Positions 37,944 through 49,912 are shown, numbered from the stretch's first letter. The stretch is 64,000 nt of DNA from Variovorax beijingensis (GCF_007828835.1 NZ_VIVL01000004.1:434001-498000), one strand, 5' to 3'. Program-made: numbers and translations. The notes: generated by a model from the sequence alone, not told the origin.

Positions 37944-39718
37944 GCCGCTTCCTCCACCTTGAAGCGCGCACCGTTGGCCGCGGCCTTGAACGGGTCGTGG
38001 CCGACGCGGCGCAGGGTGTCGATGAAGGTCTCGCCGCCTTCGCGGGTGTCGCGGTAGGTGGTGAGCACGGCCTCGATCACGCCCGGCACTTCGGCCGCCG
38101 AGAACGAGGGGCCGACCACCTTGCCGGCCTGCGGCGCACCGCTGAGGGCCGAGCCGTCGGAGCCGCCGAGGGTGACCTGGTACCACTCCTTGCCGTCCTT
38201 GTCGACGCCCAGGATGCCGATATGGCCGCTGTGGTGGTGGCCGCAGGAGTTGATGCAGCCGCTGATGTGCAGGTCGATCTCGCCCAGGTCGTCGAGCTCG
38301 TCGAGGTCCTGGTAGCGCTCGGTGATGGCTTCGGCGATGGGAATGGAGCGTGCATTGGCCAGCGCGCAGAAGTCGCCGCCGGGGCAGGCGATCATGTCGG
38401 TCAGCAGGTGCACGTTGGCGCTCGCAAAGCCGGCCGCGCGGGCGGCGAGCCACAGCGCGTGCAGGTCTTCGGCATGCACCCAGGGCAGCACGATGTTCTG
38501 GTCGTGCGTGACGCGGGCTTCACCGGCCGAGAAGCGGTCGGCCAGTTCGGCGAGCGTGTCGAGCTGGGCGGCCGATGCATCGCCGGGCGCCTGCTTCAGG
38601 CGCTTGAAAGAGAGCGTGACGGCGCGCAGCGCGGGGTTTTTGTGCGCGGCCACGTTGCGGGCCAGCCAGCGCGCGAACATCACGTCGTCGGCGGCGTGGG
38701 CACGCAGCTCGGCATCGGTCTTCTCGGCGCTTTGCAGCACGCGGGTGGCGAGCGTCGGCGGCACGAAGGAGGCGGCCACGCGGTCGAACTCTTCCTGCGT
38801 GATGGTGTGCGGCGCACCGTCGTGCTCGATGATCTGCTTGTACTCGGCCTCGACGTCGTCGATGTAGCGCTGGCCTTCGGCCTTCACCAGGATCTTGATG
38901 CGCGCCTTGTAGATGTTGTCGCGGCGGCCATAGCGGTTGTAGACCCGGATCACCGCTTCGAGGTAATTCATGATCTGCTGCCACGGCAGGAACTCGCGCA
39001 GCACGGTGCCGATGATGGGCGTGCGGCCCATGCCGCCGCCCACCTGCACGCGGAAGCCGATCTCGCCCGCCTCGTTCTTCACGAGCTTCAGGCCCACGTC
39101 GTGCCAGCCGGTGGCGGCGCGGTCTTCGGCGGCGCCGGTGATCGCGATCTTGAACTTGCGCGGCAGGAAGGCGAATTCAGGGTGCAGCGTGCTCCACTGG
39201 CGCATGATTTCGGCGTAGGGGCGCGGATCCGCGATTTCGTCGACCGCGATGCCGGCGCGCTCGTCGCTCGTGATGTTGCGGATGCAGTTGCCGCTGGTCT
39301 GGATGCCGTGCATGTCGACCGAAGCCAGCAGGTCCATCACGTCGGCCGACTTCGACAGCGGAATCCAGTTGTACTGGACGTTCTGGCGGGTCGAGAAGTG
39401 GGCGTAGTGCGTGGGGAGCTTGTGGCTGCCGAGCAGGCCCTGCGTCTCGATGGCCTTGCGGTAGACCTCGGCTTCGGGCTCGTCGTACTCGCGGGCGATC
39501 TTGGCCAGCACGCGCAGCTGGCGGCTCGAAAGCTCGCCGTACGGCACGGCCACGCGCAGCATCGGCGCGTAGCGCTGCACGTACCAGCCGTTCTGCAGCC
39601 GCAGGGGGCGGAACTCGTCTTCGTGGAGGCGGCCCTTTTGCCAGCGTTCGAGCTGGTCTCGGAACTGGGCAGCCCGCTGATGGACGAACTGGCGATCGAA
39701 TTCTGTGTATTGGTACAT
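37940..39718 (-). CDS. cysI: Sulfite reductase, siroheme/4Fe-4S subunit
   Basis: Reduces sulfite to sulfide, 592 residues. The two cysteine pairs holding the coupled siroheme and 4Fe-4S centre are CPGGDFC (about residue 440-447) and GCINSCGHHH (about 485-492); two ferredoxin-like half-domains precede them. No cysJ flavoprotein is linked, so electrons probably come from ferredoxin, for which an fdxA and reductase lie at the end of this gene row. It is the promoter-proximal gene of the cluster. Confidence 0.94.
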   Translation of the reverse strand: MYQYTEFDRQFVHQRAAQFRDQLERWQKGRLHEDEFRPLRLQNGWYVQRYAPMLRVAVPYGELSSRQLRVLAKIAREYDEPEAEVYRKAIETQGLLGSHKLPTHYAHFSTRQNVQYNWIPLSKSADVMDLLASVDMHGIQTSGNCIRNITSDERAGIAVDEIADPRPYAEIMRQWSTLHPEFAFLPRKFKIAITGAAEDRAATGWHDVGLKLVKNEAGEIGFRVQVGGGMGRTPIIGTVLREFLPWQQIMNYLEAVIRVYNRYGRRDNIYKARIKILVKAEGQRYIDDVEAEYKQIIEHDGAPHTITQEEFDRVAASFVPPTLATRVLQSAEKTDAELRAHAADDVMFARWLARNVAAHKNPALRAVTLSFKRLKQAPGDASAAQLDTLAELADRFSAGEARVTHDQNIVLPWVHAEDLHALWLAARAAGFASANVHLLTDMIACPGGDFCALANARSIPIAEAITERYQDLDELDDLGEIDLHISGCINSCGHHHSGHIGILGVDKDGKEWYQVTLGGSDGSALSGAPQAGKVVGPSFSAAEVPGVIEAVLTTYRDTREGGETFIDTLRRVGHDPFKAAANGARFKVEEAA

Positions 39719-39839
39719 CGTGTGATCTTCTTGAAGAAGTGCGGTGCCGCACGTACAACGGGGCGCCCCAGCAAGAAGCCGAGATTCTGAAACCCGGCCT
39801 TATGGAAGCAAACTATTTTTTGGTTCGGGCTTTATGCGG

Positions 39840-39901
39840 ATAAGCTTATTCTTCAATGGGTATGCGGGTTTCGGGGCGGTTGGATGCTTATTCTGGATAA
39901 G
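39840..39901. promoter_or_regulatory. A+T-rich dyads upstream of cysI
   Basis: ATAAGCTTAT (39840-39849) is a perfect palindrome and CTTAT-N5-ATAAG (39887-39901) is a second inverted repeat, in an unusually A+T-rich patch 120-185 bp before cysI. They could be sites for a LysR-type sulfur regulator such as CysB; the assignment is a guess from position. Confidence 0.35.
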
Positions 39902-39949
39902 GGGGAAGGGGCTTGGTTGGGGGTGGATGAGGGGTTTTGGGGCGGGGTG

Positions 39950-40544
39950 TTTTGGGGTTCCGGGGCCGGGTCTCGCCCCGGCGGGCGAGCTACTTTCTTT
40001 TGCTTCGCCAAAAGAAAGTAGCCAAAGAAAAGGCGACCCCACTGTCTGCGACCCTTCGCTTCGCTACGGGCAACCTGCGGTGCTCGGGTTTCGCGGGGTC
40101 TCGCAGAACTCGCTTCGCTCAGACAGCTGCGAGCCCTGATCCGCGAAACCCTGCGCTCCTCGGCGCAGCCAGAGGGGAGGGCAAACCGAACGGGCCATTG
40201 CTGCGCTCGGCCGCCAAGCCACCGCAGGCGCGCAGCGCCTGCGGTGGTTGGGATTGAGTTGGGCTGTTGGTCTTGGGGCCGAGCGAAGCGAAGGCTGCCC
40301 GCTCCCACCCCTTCTGGCTGCGCCGAGGAGCGCAGATGGAGGCGGGATCAGGGCCGCAGCTGTCTGAGCGGAACGCAGTGGAGCGAGTTCTGCGGACCCC
40401 CGCCGGAGTCGAGCACCGCAGGTTGCCCGCAGCGAAGCGGAGGGACGCAGACAGCAGGGGTCGCCTTTCTTTGCTTACTTTCTTTGGCGAAGCAAAGAAA
40501 GTGAGTCGCCCGCCGGGGCGAGTCCCGGCCCCGGAACCCCAAAA
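39950..40544. repeat. Long imperfect inverted repeat (about 0.6 kb)
   Basis: The left arm begins TTTTGGGGTTCCGGGGCCGG at 39950 and the right arm ends with its complement near 40544. Matching continues inward through a CTTTCTTTTGCTTCGCC hairpin segment, GGCGACCCC, and a TGCGCTCCTCGGCGCAGCC block, so the element is nearly one giant hairpin. Open frames inside are rich in Arg, Ser and Pro and look like by-products of the repeat. Together with the A+T-rich patch it fills the 830-bp gap between cysI and the M55 peptidase, which holds no supported gene. Confidence 0.8.
40219..40247. repeat. Perfect hairpin at the centre of the long inverted repeat
   Basis: CCACCGCAGGCGC and GCGCCTGCGGTGG form a perfect 13-bp stem around a 3-nt loop, close to the midpoint of the large inverted repeat. 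Confidence 0.75.
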
Positions 40545-40548
40545 AAAC

Positions 40549-41370
40549 TCAACGCAACATCGAAGACATCGCCGAACAGCAGTTCAGCATCCGCACCGCG
40601 GCCTCGACTGTCTCAGCGGAAAACCGCAGCGTGACACCGTCGATGCGTTCGAACGACGGCCACTGGCAGAACAGATCCGCCATCATCGGCGACTGCGTGC
40701 GCAGAGTGACCACCTGCGGTCCCTTGAACACCAATGGCCTCGCATTGCCGCGCGCAGCCAGCGCCTCGGCCACGCCGGCCCGGATGGCGGCGCGCGACTG
40801 TTCGGGCGACAGCGACACCCCGCTGTTGAACCCCGTGGCACGCTTGGTCTGCACGAAGGTCGCGTGCGGAAAGAGCGCCCGGTTCTCGGCAATGAACACA
40901 TCGTCCCCGCTGGCCATCACCACCGGCACGCCGTATTCGCCGGCCAGTGCGCCATAGAGCCCGGCCTCGCCCAGTTCCTGGTCGCCGAGCCGGATGCCTG
41001 CAAAGGCAAAGCTGTTGATGGTGTGGGCGAGGATGCCGCGTCCCTGAGCGCGCGAGTGGTAGCCCACCATGCAGACGGCGTCCACGCCTTCCTCTTCCAC
41101 GCCGGCCACCATGCTCAGGTAGCGCGGCTTGCCCTGCACCACGCGGGCGCGCGCATCGAGCACGTCGGGCGGCATGTTGCGAAAGCCGCCATGCGAATCG
41201 TTGACCAGCACCTCGGTGGCGCCGGCCTCGAAGGCGCCGGCAACGGCCGCGCTCGCCTCGTGCGCCATCAGCAGGCGCGCGCGTTCGTACTCGGGGTTGC
41301 CCGGCCGGGCCTGCTCGTGGTGGTAGACGCCCGCAACGCCTTCGATGTCGGTGGAGATCAGGACTTTCAT
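40549..41370 (-). CDS. M55-family D-aminopeptidase (DppA-like)
   Basis: Zinc peptidase, 273 residues, of the DppA family that removes N-terminal D-amino acids such as D-Ala. Metal ligands are visible in MKVLISTDIEGVAG (Asp8, Glu10), NDSHGG (His60), GYHSRAQ (His105) and GEAG (Glu134), with His116 in AHT as the likely catalytic residue. Its ATG overlaps the dmpA stop by 4 bp; it is the last gene of the peptide operon, next to the long inverted repeat. Confidence 0.92.
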   Translation of the reverse strand: MKVLISTDIEGVAGVYHHEQARPGNPEYERARLLMAHEASAAVAGAFEAGATEVLVNDSHGGFRNMPPDVLDARARVVQGKPRYLSMVAGVEEEGVDAVCMVGYHSRAQGRGILAHTINSFAFAGIRLGDQELGEAGLYGALAGEYGVPVVMASGDDVFIAENRALFPHATFVQTKRATGFNSGVSLSPEQSRAAIRAGVAEALAARGNARPLVFKGPQVVTLRTQSPMMADLFCQWPSFERIDGVTLRFSAETVEAAVRMLNCCSAMSSMLR

Positions 41371-42443
41371 GGGAGGGGGTGCGGTTGCGCGAAGGAAGAG
41401 GAAAGGGAAGAGGGCGGCAGCAGTTCCGACAGCGCCGCCCGGTGATGGCCATCGCGGCCCGTCACGGCCGTGGCGCGCCAGAGCGCATGCAGGATCGCCT
41501 GCTCGGTGCTGTCGGCGGCGGCCTGGAAGAGGCCGTCGAGCAACCCGTCGTGCACCATCGCGATGGCCGGCATCGGGCGGTCGACGCGGTCGGGTACGGT
41601 GTAGGCGGTCGAAAAGGCCAGCACGATGTCGCCGCTGCCATGGCCGAAGACCGAACCGGTGCGCGCCAGCCCCGCGCCCGCGCGCAGCGCGAGGCGGCGC
41701 AGCTGGCGTGCGTCGAGCGGTGCATCGGTGGCGACCACGATGATGATCGAGCCCTTCTCGGGCTCCCTGCATTCGCGCGTGCCGTGCGCGGCCAGCCGTT
41801 CGCCGACCGGATGGCCGGCCAGCACCAGCTGCGGCTGGCGCCCGTAGTTCGCCAGCACCAGCGTGCCCACGGTGTGCAGCCCGCCCCCGGGCGCCGAGAT
41901 GCGCCGCGAGGCACTGCCGATGCCGCCCTTGAGCTGGAAGCTCGACATGCCGCGCCCCGCGCCGACCGAACCCTGCGCAAAGTCGGCGCCGGCGCTCTCG
42001 AGTGCGTGCAGGTAGTCCGCCTCGGTCACGGCCAGCCGCTGGATGTCGTTGAGAAAGCCGTCGTTGCACTCGAAGACCAGCGGATTCACCGTCGGCAGCG
42101 ACCGTCCGCTCTCGGGGTTGGCCGCAAGGCAATGGCGAATCTGCGCCGTCGCCACCGTGCCGACCGAAAAAGTGTTGGTCAGCGCAATCGGCGTCTCCAG
42201 CACGCCGAGCTCCGCGAGCTGCACCAGCCCCACGCTCTTGCCGAAGCCGTTGAGCACTACGGCGGCGGCCGGCACCTTGTCGCGGAACGGATCGCCCGCA
42301 TGCGGACGGATCACCGTCACGCCGGTCTGCACGCCGCCGTCGTCGAGCGTCCGGTGGCCGACCGTGATGCCTTCGACGTCGGTGATGGCGTTGCGCGCGC
42401 CTTGCAGCAGGGTGCCGATGTAGGGCAGGGGGGTCGCTGGCAT
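41367..42443 (-). CDS. dmpA: P1-family (DmpA-type) aminopeptidase
   Basis: Self-processing N-terminal nucleophile hydrolase of family S58, 358 residues. It is related to DmpA, which acts on L- and D-amino-acid amides and peptides, and to BapA beta-peptidases. The expected autocleavage site is Gly231-Ser232 in EKGSIIIVVATDAP, with Ser232 becoming the nucleophile; KGGIGSASR at 172-180 and the GxNxP-like ALTNTFSVGTV at 87-97 also fit. It lies between the gsiD permease and the M55 peptidase. Confidence 0.92.
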   Translation of the reverse strand: MPATPLPYIGTLLQGARNAITDVEGITVGHRTLDDGGVQTGVTVIRPHAGDPFRDKVPAAAVVLNGFGKSVGLVQLAELGVLETPIALTNTFSVGTVATAQIRHCLAANPESGRSLPTVNPLVFECNDGFLNDIQRLAVTEADYLHALESAGADFAQGSVGAGRGMSSFQLKGGIGSASRRISAPGGGLHTVGTLVLANYGRQPQLVLAGHPVGERLAAHGTRECREPEKGSIIIVVATDAPLDARQLRRLALRAGAGLARTGSVFGHGSGDIVLAFSTAYTVPDRVDRPMPAIAMVHDGLLDGLFQAAADSTEQAILHALWRATAVTGRDGHHRAALSELLPPSSLSSSFAQPHPLP

Positions 42444-42457
42444 GAAGACAGATCGAA

Positions 42458-43378
42458 TTATTCGCGGTCGATCTTCGGATCGAGCGCGTCGCGCAGCGCA
42501 TCGCCCAGCAGGTTGAACGCCAGCACGGTGAAGAAGATGGCCAGGCTCGGGAACAGCGCCACGTGCGGCGAGGTCACCATGTCGGCGCGGGCTTCGCTGA
42601 GCATCGCGCCCCATTCGGGCGTGGGCGGCTGCGCGCCCATGCCCAGGAACGAGAGGCTGGCGGCCGTAATGATCGAGGTGCCCACGCGCATCGAGAAGTA
42701 CACGACGATCGAAGAGATCGTGCCCGGCAGGATGTGCCGCACGATGATGGTCCAGTCCGACGCGCCGATGCTGCGTTCGGCCTCGATGTAGGTCTGCTGC
42801 TTGAGCACCAGCGTGTTGCCGCGCACCAGGCGCGCGAAGGCCGGCACGCTGAACACCGACACCGCCACCACCACGTTGGTCATGCTGCTGCCGAGGATGG
42901 CGACCACCCCCAGTGCCAGAAGAATGCCGGGGAAGGCAAAGAGCACGTCGGAGATGCGCATCACGATGCGGTCCCACCAGCCTTCGTAGTAGCCCGCGAG
43001 CAGGCCGAAGGCCGTGCCGACGAAACCGCCCACCAGCACCGAGAGAAAGCCCGCCATCAGCGAGATGCGCGCCCCCATCAGGATGCGGCTGAAGATGTCG
43101 CGGCCCAGCGGATCGACGCCGAACCAGTGCGTGGCCGAAGGCCCCGTGTTCAACATGTCGTAGTCGAAGAAGTTCTCCGGGTCGAAGGGCACGATCCACG
43201 GCGCGAACACCGCGACGAACACCAGCAGCAGCACGAACAGCGCGGCAACGATGCCCACGGGCTGCTTCTTGAAGCGGCGCCAGCATTCGCCCCAGGGCGT
43301 GCGGACCTTGCCCGCGGTTTGAACCGCCACCACGGGCGGAGTGATCGATTCGGCGGTCACGCCAGTAGCTTGCGTCAT
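42458..43378 (-). CDS. gsiD: Peptide ABC transporter permease (GsiD/DppC type)
   Basis: A 306-residue inner-membrane permease with a cytoplasmic N-terminus (about 1-45), an OppC N-terminal helix and five further transmembrane helices. The EAA loop [20 protein letters not shown] couples it to the ATPase. ATG at 43378 (MTQATGV) is preferred to the upstream 43432, which overlaps gsiC. Confidence 0.92.
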   Translation of the reverse strand: MTQATGVTAESITPPVVAVQTAGKVRTPWGECWRRFKKQPVGIVAALFVLLLVFVAVFAPWIVPFDPENFFDYDMLNTGPSATHWFGVDPLGRDIFSRILMGARISLMAGFLSVLVGGFVGTAFGLLAGYYEGWWDRIVMRISDVLFAFPGILLALGVVAILGSSMTNVVVAVSVFSVPAFARLVRGNTLVLKQQTYIEAERSIGASDWTIIVRHILPGTISSIVVYFSMRVGTSIITAASLSFLGMGAQPPTPEWGAMLSEARADMVTSPHVALFPSLAIFFTVLAFNLLGDALRDALDPKIDRE

Positions 43379-43388
43379 GGCTTCCTGC

Positions 43389-44309
43389 TCACTTGTAGCG
43401 GATGGTGGGATTGATGTAGCCGTAGAGCACATCGACCACGAGGTTGATCAGGATGAATTCGAGCGAGAACAGCAGCACCAGCGTCTGGATCACGGGGTAG
43501 TCGCGCATCTGCACGGCATCGACCAGCAGGCGGCCGAGGCCCGGCCAATTGAAGACCGCCTCGACCAGGATCGAGCCACCCAGCAGGAAGCCGAACTGCA
43601 GGCCCATCATCGTGACCACCGGGATCAGCGCGTTGCGCAGGCAATGCTTGATGATGACGGTGCGCTCGCGCACGCCCTTGGCACGCGCGGTGCGAACGAA
43701 ATCTTCCTGGATCACTTCGACGAACGAAGCGCGCGTGAAGCGCGCCATCACCGCGGCCACCGCGGCGCCCAGCGTGATCGAGGGCAGGATGTAGTGCTTC
43801 CAACTGCTCGCGCCCACCGTGGGCAGCCAGCCGAGCTGGACCGAGAAGATCTGCATCAGCAGCATGCCGAGGGCAAATGCGGGAAACGAAATGCCCGACA
43901 CGGCCAGCGTCATGCCCAGCCGGTCGGGCCATTGGTTGCGGAACACCGCAGAGACGATGCCGATGCCCATGCCGAAGATCACGGCCCACACCATGCTGGT
44001 GATGGTCAGCATCACCGTCGGGAAGAAGCGCTCGCCGATCTCCATCGACACCGGCCGCCGCGTGCGGATCGAGGTGCCGAAGTCGCCCTGCAGCATGTGG
44101 GTGAAGAAGCTCACGAACTGCTGGGGCAGCGGCTTGTCGAGGCCGAGTTCTGCGCGGACCATGGCCACGGTCTGCTCGTCGGCGTCCTGGCCGGCGGCGA
44201 GGCGCGCCGGATCGCCGGGCAGCATGTGGACGAACAGGAACACCAGCACCGCCACGATGAGCAGCGTGGGGATCAGGCCCAACAGTCGTTTGAGGAAGTA
44301 ATTCAGCAT
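43389..44309 (-). CDS. gsiC: Peptide ABC transporter permease (GsiC/DppB type)
   Basis: A 306-residue permease opening [19 protein letters not shown], the usual DppB start, with six transmembrane helices and the EAA loop [19 protein letters not shown]. It lies 10 bp before gsiD and forms the heterodimeric pore with it. Confidence 0.94.
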   Translation of the reverse strand: MLNYFLKRLLGLIPTLLIVAVLVFLFVHMLPGDPARLAAGQDADEQTVAMVRAELGLDKPLPQQFVSFFTHMLQGDFGTSIRTRRPVSMEIGERFFPTVMLTITSMVWAVIFGMGIGIVSAVFRNQWPDRLGMTLAVSGISFPAFALGMLLMQIFSVQLGWLPTVGASSWKHYILPSITLGAAVAAVMARFTRASFVEVIQEDFVRTARAKGVRERTVIIKHCLRNALIPVVTMMGLQFGFLLGGSILVEAVFNWPGLGRLLVDAVQMRDYPVIQTLVLLFSLEFILINLVVDVLYGYINPTIRYK

Positions 44310-44389
44310 GGGGTGCGGTTGCCGCGAGCGGGCGATGGCGCAGTGCCACCGCCCGCCGGGCAGTCAGTCAGGAAACGAAGGAGCCGGGA

Positions 44390-45943
44390 TCAGTTCGACA
44401 CGGCGATGGCGTCGATGTTGATGTTGCCGTCAGGCATCACGAACACGCCCGAGAGACGCTTGGCGTGTGCCGACAGGTTCTGCTCGGTGATCATCGGCAC
44501 GCGCGGCAGGTCCTTGCGGATCTCTTCCTGCGCGGTCTTGTACAGCGCAGTGCGTTCCTTCTCGTCCGTGGTCACCAGCGCCTTGGCCAGCGCGTTGTCG
44601 ACCACCTCGCTCTTGTAGAACGACATGTTGTTCAGCTTGGGCGCCCAGGCTTCCGAGGCGAACAGCGGGCGCAGGCCCCAGTCGGCTTCACCGGTCGACG
44701 ACGACCAGCCGGTGTAGTACATGCGGACCTTGGCCGTCTTCGGATCGGGCCATGCATCGACCTGCTCGGTGCGCTGGCCCACTTCGAGCGCCTGCACCTG
44801 CAGCTTGATGCCGATCTGCGCGAGCTGCTGCTGCACGAACTGGATCGTCTTCTGGCTGGTCGTGTTGTTGTAGGCGCTCCACAGCACCGACTCGAAGCCG
44901 TCGGGGTAGCCGGCTTCCTTCATCAGTTCCTTGGCCTTCTTCAGGTCGTAGGGAATGGGAGCCATCTTCTCGGCGTACTTCACGCCCTGGGGCAGCACGC
45001 CCTGCGCGGGAAAGGCATAGCCGCCGAAGGCGACCTTGGCCAGCGCTTCCTTGTTGATGGCGTAGCCGATGGCTTCGCGCACCTTCGGGTTGTCGTAGGG
45101 CTTCTGCAGCATGTTGAATGCCAGGAAGCGCGTGATGATCGAGGGCGTGGCCACCACTTCGAGCTTCTCGCTCTTCTTCAGCAGGTCGGCCTGCTCATAG
45201 GGAATGGGGAATGCGAAGTCGGCCTCGCCGGTCTGCAGCATCGCGGCGCGCGTGTTGTTCTCGAGCACCGGCTTCCACGAGACGTTGTCGATCTTCGGGA
45301 AGCCCTTCTTCCAGTAGCCGTCGAACTTCTTGGCCTTGACGGCTTCGGTCTGCTTCCACTCGACGAACTCGAAGGGGCCGGTGCCCACGGGGTGGAAGGC
45401 GATGTCCTTGTTGCCCCACTTCTTCAGCGCGGTGGGCGAGATCATGGCGGCCGATGCGTGGGCCAGCGAGTTGATGAAGGGGCCGAAGGGCTCCTTCAGC
45501 GTGATGCGAACGGTGCTGGGGTTGACCACGTCGACCTTGCTCACGCGGTTGAACTGGTTGTAGCGCAGCAGCTTGTTGTCCTGGTTCAGCACGCGGTCGA
45601 GCGTGAACTTCACGGCCTCGGCGTTGAAGTCGGTGCCGTCATGGAACTTGACGCCGGTGCGCAGCTTGATGGTGTAGACCAGGCCGTCCTTCGAGACGTC
45701 GTAGCTCTCGGCGAGCACGTTCTGCACCTTCAGGTCCTTGTCGAACTGGAACAGGCCTTCATAGAAGGTCTTGGTCACGGCCGTGGTGATGGTGGTGTTG
45801 GTGTTGTACGGGTCCAGCGTTTCCGGCTGGTAGCCGATCGACAGCACCACGTCTTTCGCGGCCAGTGCCGTGCCCGATGCAGCCAGTGCGGCCAGGCCCA
45901 GCAGTGCCGATGCCCATCGCAGGGAGGAAGAAGATTGCTTCAT
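44390..45943 (-). CDS. gsiB: Peptide ABC transporter solute-binding protein (GsiB type)
   Basis: A 517-residue periplasmic binding protein of the SBP_bac_5 family. A signal peptide ends near residue 28 (SGTALAAKD), followed by VVLSIGYQPETLDPYNTNTT and the family segment around VRITLKEPFGPFINSLAHA. GsiB itself binds glutathione; because the operon also encodes unusual peptidases, the ligand here may be a different small peptide. Confidence 0.93.
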   Translation of the reverse strand: MKQSSSSLRWASALLGLAALAASGTALAAKDVVLSIGYQPETLDPYNTNTTITTAVTKTFYEGLFQFDKDLKVQNVLAESYDVSKDGLVYTIKLRTGVKFHDGTDFNAEAVKFTLDRVLNQDNKLLRYNQFNRVSKVDVVNPSTVRITLKEPFGPFINSLAHASAAMISPTALKKWGNKDIAFHPVGTGPFEFVEWKQTEAVKAKKFDGYWKKGFPKIDNVSWKPVLENNTRAAMLQTGEADFAFPIPYEQADLLKKSEKLEVVATPSIITRFLAFNMLQKPYDNPKVREAIGYAINKEALAKVAFGGYAFPAQGVLPQGVKYAEKMAPIPYDLKKAKELMKEAGYPDGFESVLWSAYNNTTSQKTIQFVQQQLAQIGIKLQVQALEVGQRTEQVDAWPDPKTAKVRMYYTGWSSSTGEADWGLRPLFASEAWAPKLNNMSFYKSEVVDNALAKALVTTDEKERTALYKTAQEEIRKDLPRVPMITEQNLSAHAKRLSGVFVMPDGNINIDAIAVSN

Positions 45944-46013
45944 GGAAAGAAACTCCAGTCGGTTCGAGAAAAAAAGCAGGAGGGCCTGCGGGTTGAAAAA
46001 ATCTGCCGGTCGC

Positions 46014-47891
<1,878 letters not shown>

Positions 47892-47916
47892 GGTGCGAGA
47901 AAAAAACGTGTGCGTG

Positions 47917-48873
47917 TCAGGCGAAGATGGCGGTGCGGGGTGCTTCGTCGCCGCGCGCGTGGCCGCGGTACATGCCTTCGGTGTTGAAGGCGAGGCTCAG
48001 GTTGCCGTGGCGGTCGATGGCGATCAGCCCGCCGGTGCCGCCGATGGCGGGCAGCGACTGGTGCACCACGGCGTGCGTGGCGGCTTCGAGTGTGGCGCCG
48101 CCATAGGCCATGCGCGCACAAATGTCGTAGGCGGCAGCGACGCGGATGAACATTTCGCCGCTGCCGGTGCACGAGACGGCAGCGGTGCGGTCGTCGGCAT
48201 AGGTGCCGGCGCCGATCAGTGGCGAATCGCCGATGCGGCCGACGCGCTTGTTGGTCATGCCGCCGGTCGAGGTGGCGGCGGCGAGGTGGCCGTGCATGTC
48301 GAGCGCGACCGCACCGACGGTGCCGAACTTCTTGTCTTCGTCGAGCGGCGGCGTCATGGCCGCGCCTTCGTGGTCGGTCACCACGCGGCCGGTGTCGCGC
48401 ACGCGGTAGAGCTGCTGGCGGCGCGCCTCGGTGGAGAAGAAGAAGGGCTCGACCATTTCGAGGCCGTGCTCGCGCGCGAAGGCTTCGGCGCCCGCGCCGG
48501 CCAGCAGCACGTGGGCGCCGTCCTCCAGCACGGCACGCGCGGCGCGCACCGGGCGGCGGATGTGGCAGACGCCGGCAATGGCGCCGGCGGCGAGCGTGGC
48601 GCCGTCCATCACGGCGGCATCGAGCTCATGGGTTTCCTCGTGCGTGAAGACCGCGCCGTGGCCCGCGTTGAAGAGCGGGCACTCTTCGAGCAGTTCGACC
48701 GCGAGGCAGGTGGCGTCGAGCGCGGATGCGCCCTTGAGCAGCTGTGCCTGTGCAGCCTGCACGATGCCCTGCAACGCGTCGTGGTAGGCCTGCGCCTGCG
48801 TCGCACTGGTCGTGGCGGCGCTGATGGTGCCGGCACCGCCGTGGATGGCGATGACGGGTGTGATGTTCTTCAT
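47917..48873 (-). CDS. iaaA: Isoaspartyl peptidase / L-asparaginase
   Basis: N-terminal nucleophile hydrolase, 318 residues, that splits isoaspartyl dipeptides and asparagine. Autocleavage is expected before Thr185 in [10 protein letters not shown]; substrate residues lie in [15 protein letters not shown] and [12 protein letters not shown]. The order iaaA-gsiA-gsiB-gsiC-gsiD is the same as in enterobacteria. Its ATG overlaps the stop of the RpiR regulator by 4 bp. Confidence 0.95.
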   Translation of the reverse strand: MKNITPVIAIHGGAGTISAATTSATQAQAYHDALQGIVQAAQAQLLKGASALDATCLAVELLEECPLFNAGHGAVFTHEETHELDAAVMDGATLAAGAIAGVCHIRRPVRAARAVLEDGAHVLLAGAGAEAFAREHGLEMVEPFFFSTEARRQQLYRVRDTGRVVTDHEGAAMTPPLDEDKKFGTVGAVALDMHGHLAAATSTGGMTNKRVGRIGDSPLIGAGTYADDRTAAVSCTGSGEMFIRVAAAYDICARMAYGGATLEAATHAVVHQSLPAIGGTGGLIAIDRHGNLSLAFNTEGMYRGHARGDEAPRTAIFA

Positions 48874-49835
48874 CGGGAAGCTTTCTTCTTTTTCTGGCGA
48901 ACGCCGGCCGGTAACGCGCCGACGGGCAGTGCCGAGGAGACTTCCGCCCGCGGCAGGCCCTGCGCGCCGTGCAGCCAGGGCCGCACCGCCTGCAGGATGC
49001 GGCTCGCGGACTGCACCGCGCGCGGCGCACGCAGCGCCACCGCGCTGGTCAGCGCCTCGATCAATGCCAGCACGCTGGTTTCGCAGTTCGGCCGGTAGCT
49101 GGTCTCGGTCTGGCAATAGAGCGCCACGTCGGCCAGCGGCGCCAGCGGCGAACTCGGGCGGTCGGTCAGCGCCAGCACGGCGCAGCCCTGGCCCTTGGCG
49201 ATCTGAGCCAGCGCCACCGTGTCGGTGAGATAGCGCGGAAAGGTCAGGCCGATGAACAGGTCCTGCGGGCCGGCATGCATCAGCGTGCGCGCCGCATGCG
49301 TGACGCCGCTGACGCTCGACAGCATCCGCACGTCGCTGCAGCTGCCGTCCAGCCCGTGTTGCAGCAGCCCGGCGAGCCAGGCGCTGGCGCCAAAGCCACC
49401 GATGTAGATCGAGCGCGCCTTCAGGATGCGCTGCACTGCGGCTTCGCAGGCGGCGTAGTCCAGCGACTGGCGCGTGGCTTCGATGTTGCGGCGGCTCTCG
49501 TCGAGCGCGGTGGCGAACACCTCGGCCACCGTGGTCGGGTGCTCGAGGTTGCCGCGCAGGCGCTCCACCGGCGCCACCAGCGATTCGAAGCCGCGCACGA
49601 GTTCGGCACGGAAGGTGGCGTAGCCGTCGAAGTCCAGCGCCCGCGCAAAGCGGTTGGCCGTGGCCACCGACACGCCCACCGCGGCCGCCAGTTCGTCGAT
49701 GGGCAGCGTGGCCACCTGCAACGGGTGCTCCAGCACGAAGTCGGCCACCTGGCGGTGCGAACGCGTCAGCCGCGGCAGCGCCTGCGCAATGCGCTGGGCC
49801 ACGGTGGTGCCATTGGTGTCGACGTTGGTGCTCAT
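48870..49835 (-). CDS. MurR/RpiR-family transcriptional regulator
   Basis: A 321-residue regulator with an N-terminal HTH_6 domain (about 1-78, with VGVSVATANRFARALDF) and a SIS sugar-phosphate-binding domain (about 125-255). A basic tail ends QKKKKASR. It heads the peptide operon and is coupled to iaaA, so it should control uptake and breakdown. A SIS domain suggests an amino-sugar or muropeptide-like effector. A perfect A+T palindrome upstream is its probable operator. Confidence 0.92.
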   Translation of the reverse strand: MSTNVDTNGTTVAQRIAQALPRLTRSHRQVADFVLEHPLQVATLPIDELAAAVGVSVATANRFARALDFDGYATFRAELVRGFESLVAPVERLRGNLEHPTTVAEVFATALDESRRNIEATRQSLDYAACEAAVQRILKARSIYIGGFGASAWLAGLLQHGLDGSCSDVRMLSSVSGVTHAARTLMHAGPQDLFIGLTFPRYLTDTVALAQIAKGQGCAVLALTDRPSSPLAPLADVALYCQTETSYRPNCETSVLALIEALTSAVALRAPRAVQSASRILQAVRPWLHGAQGLPRAEVSSALPVGALPAGVRQKKKKASR

Positions 49836-49900
49836 GGGGCGGGCGATGCACCTCGAAGGGTGCGCGCAATGAAAATGAATTTACAAATATATGTCAGTTA

Positions 49901-49912
49901 AGAAAATTTTCT
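49901..49912. promoter_or_regulatory. Palindrome upstream of the RpiR regulator gene
   Basis: AGAAAATTTTCT, a perfect 12-bp palindrome in an A+T-rich stretch 66 bp before the RpiR ATG, with TGTCA on both flanks. RpiR-type regulators commonly bind A+T-rich dyads of this kind. Confidence 0.45.

Noticed and set aside
39744..41445. Several Arg/Ser-rich open frames within and across the long inverted repeat
   Set aside because: They follow the repeat arms, change with them, and lack ribosome sites; the last one runs on opposite the M55 peptidase gene.
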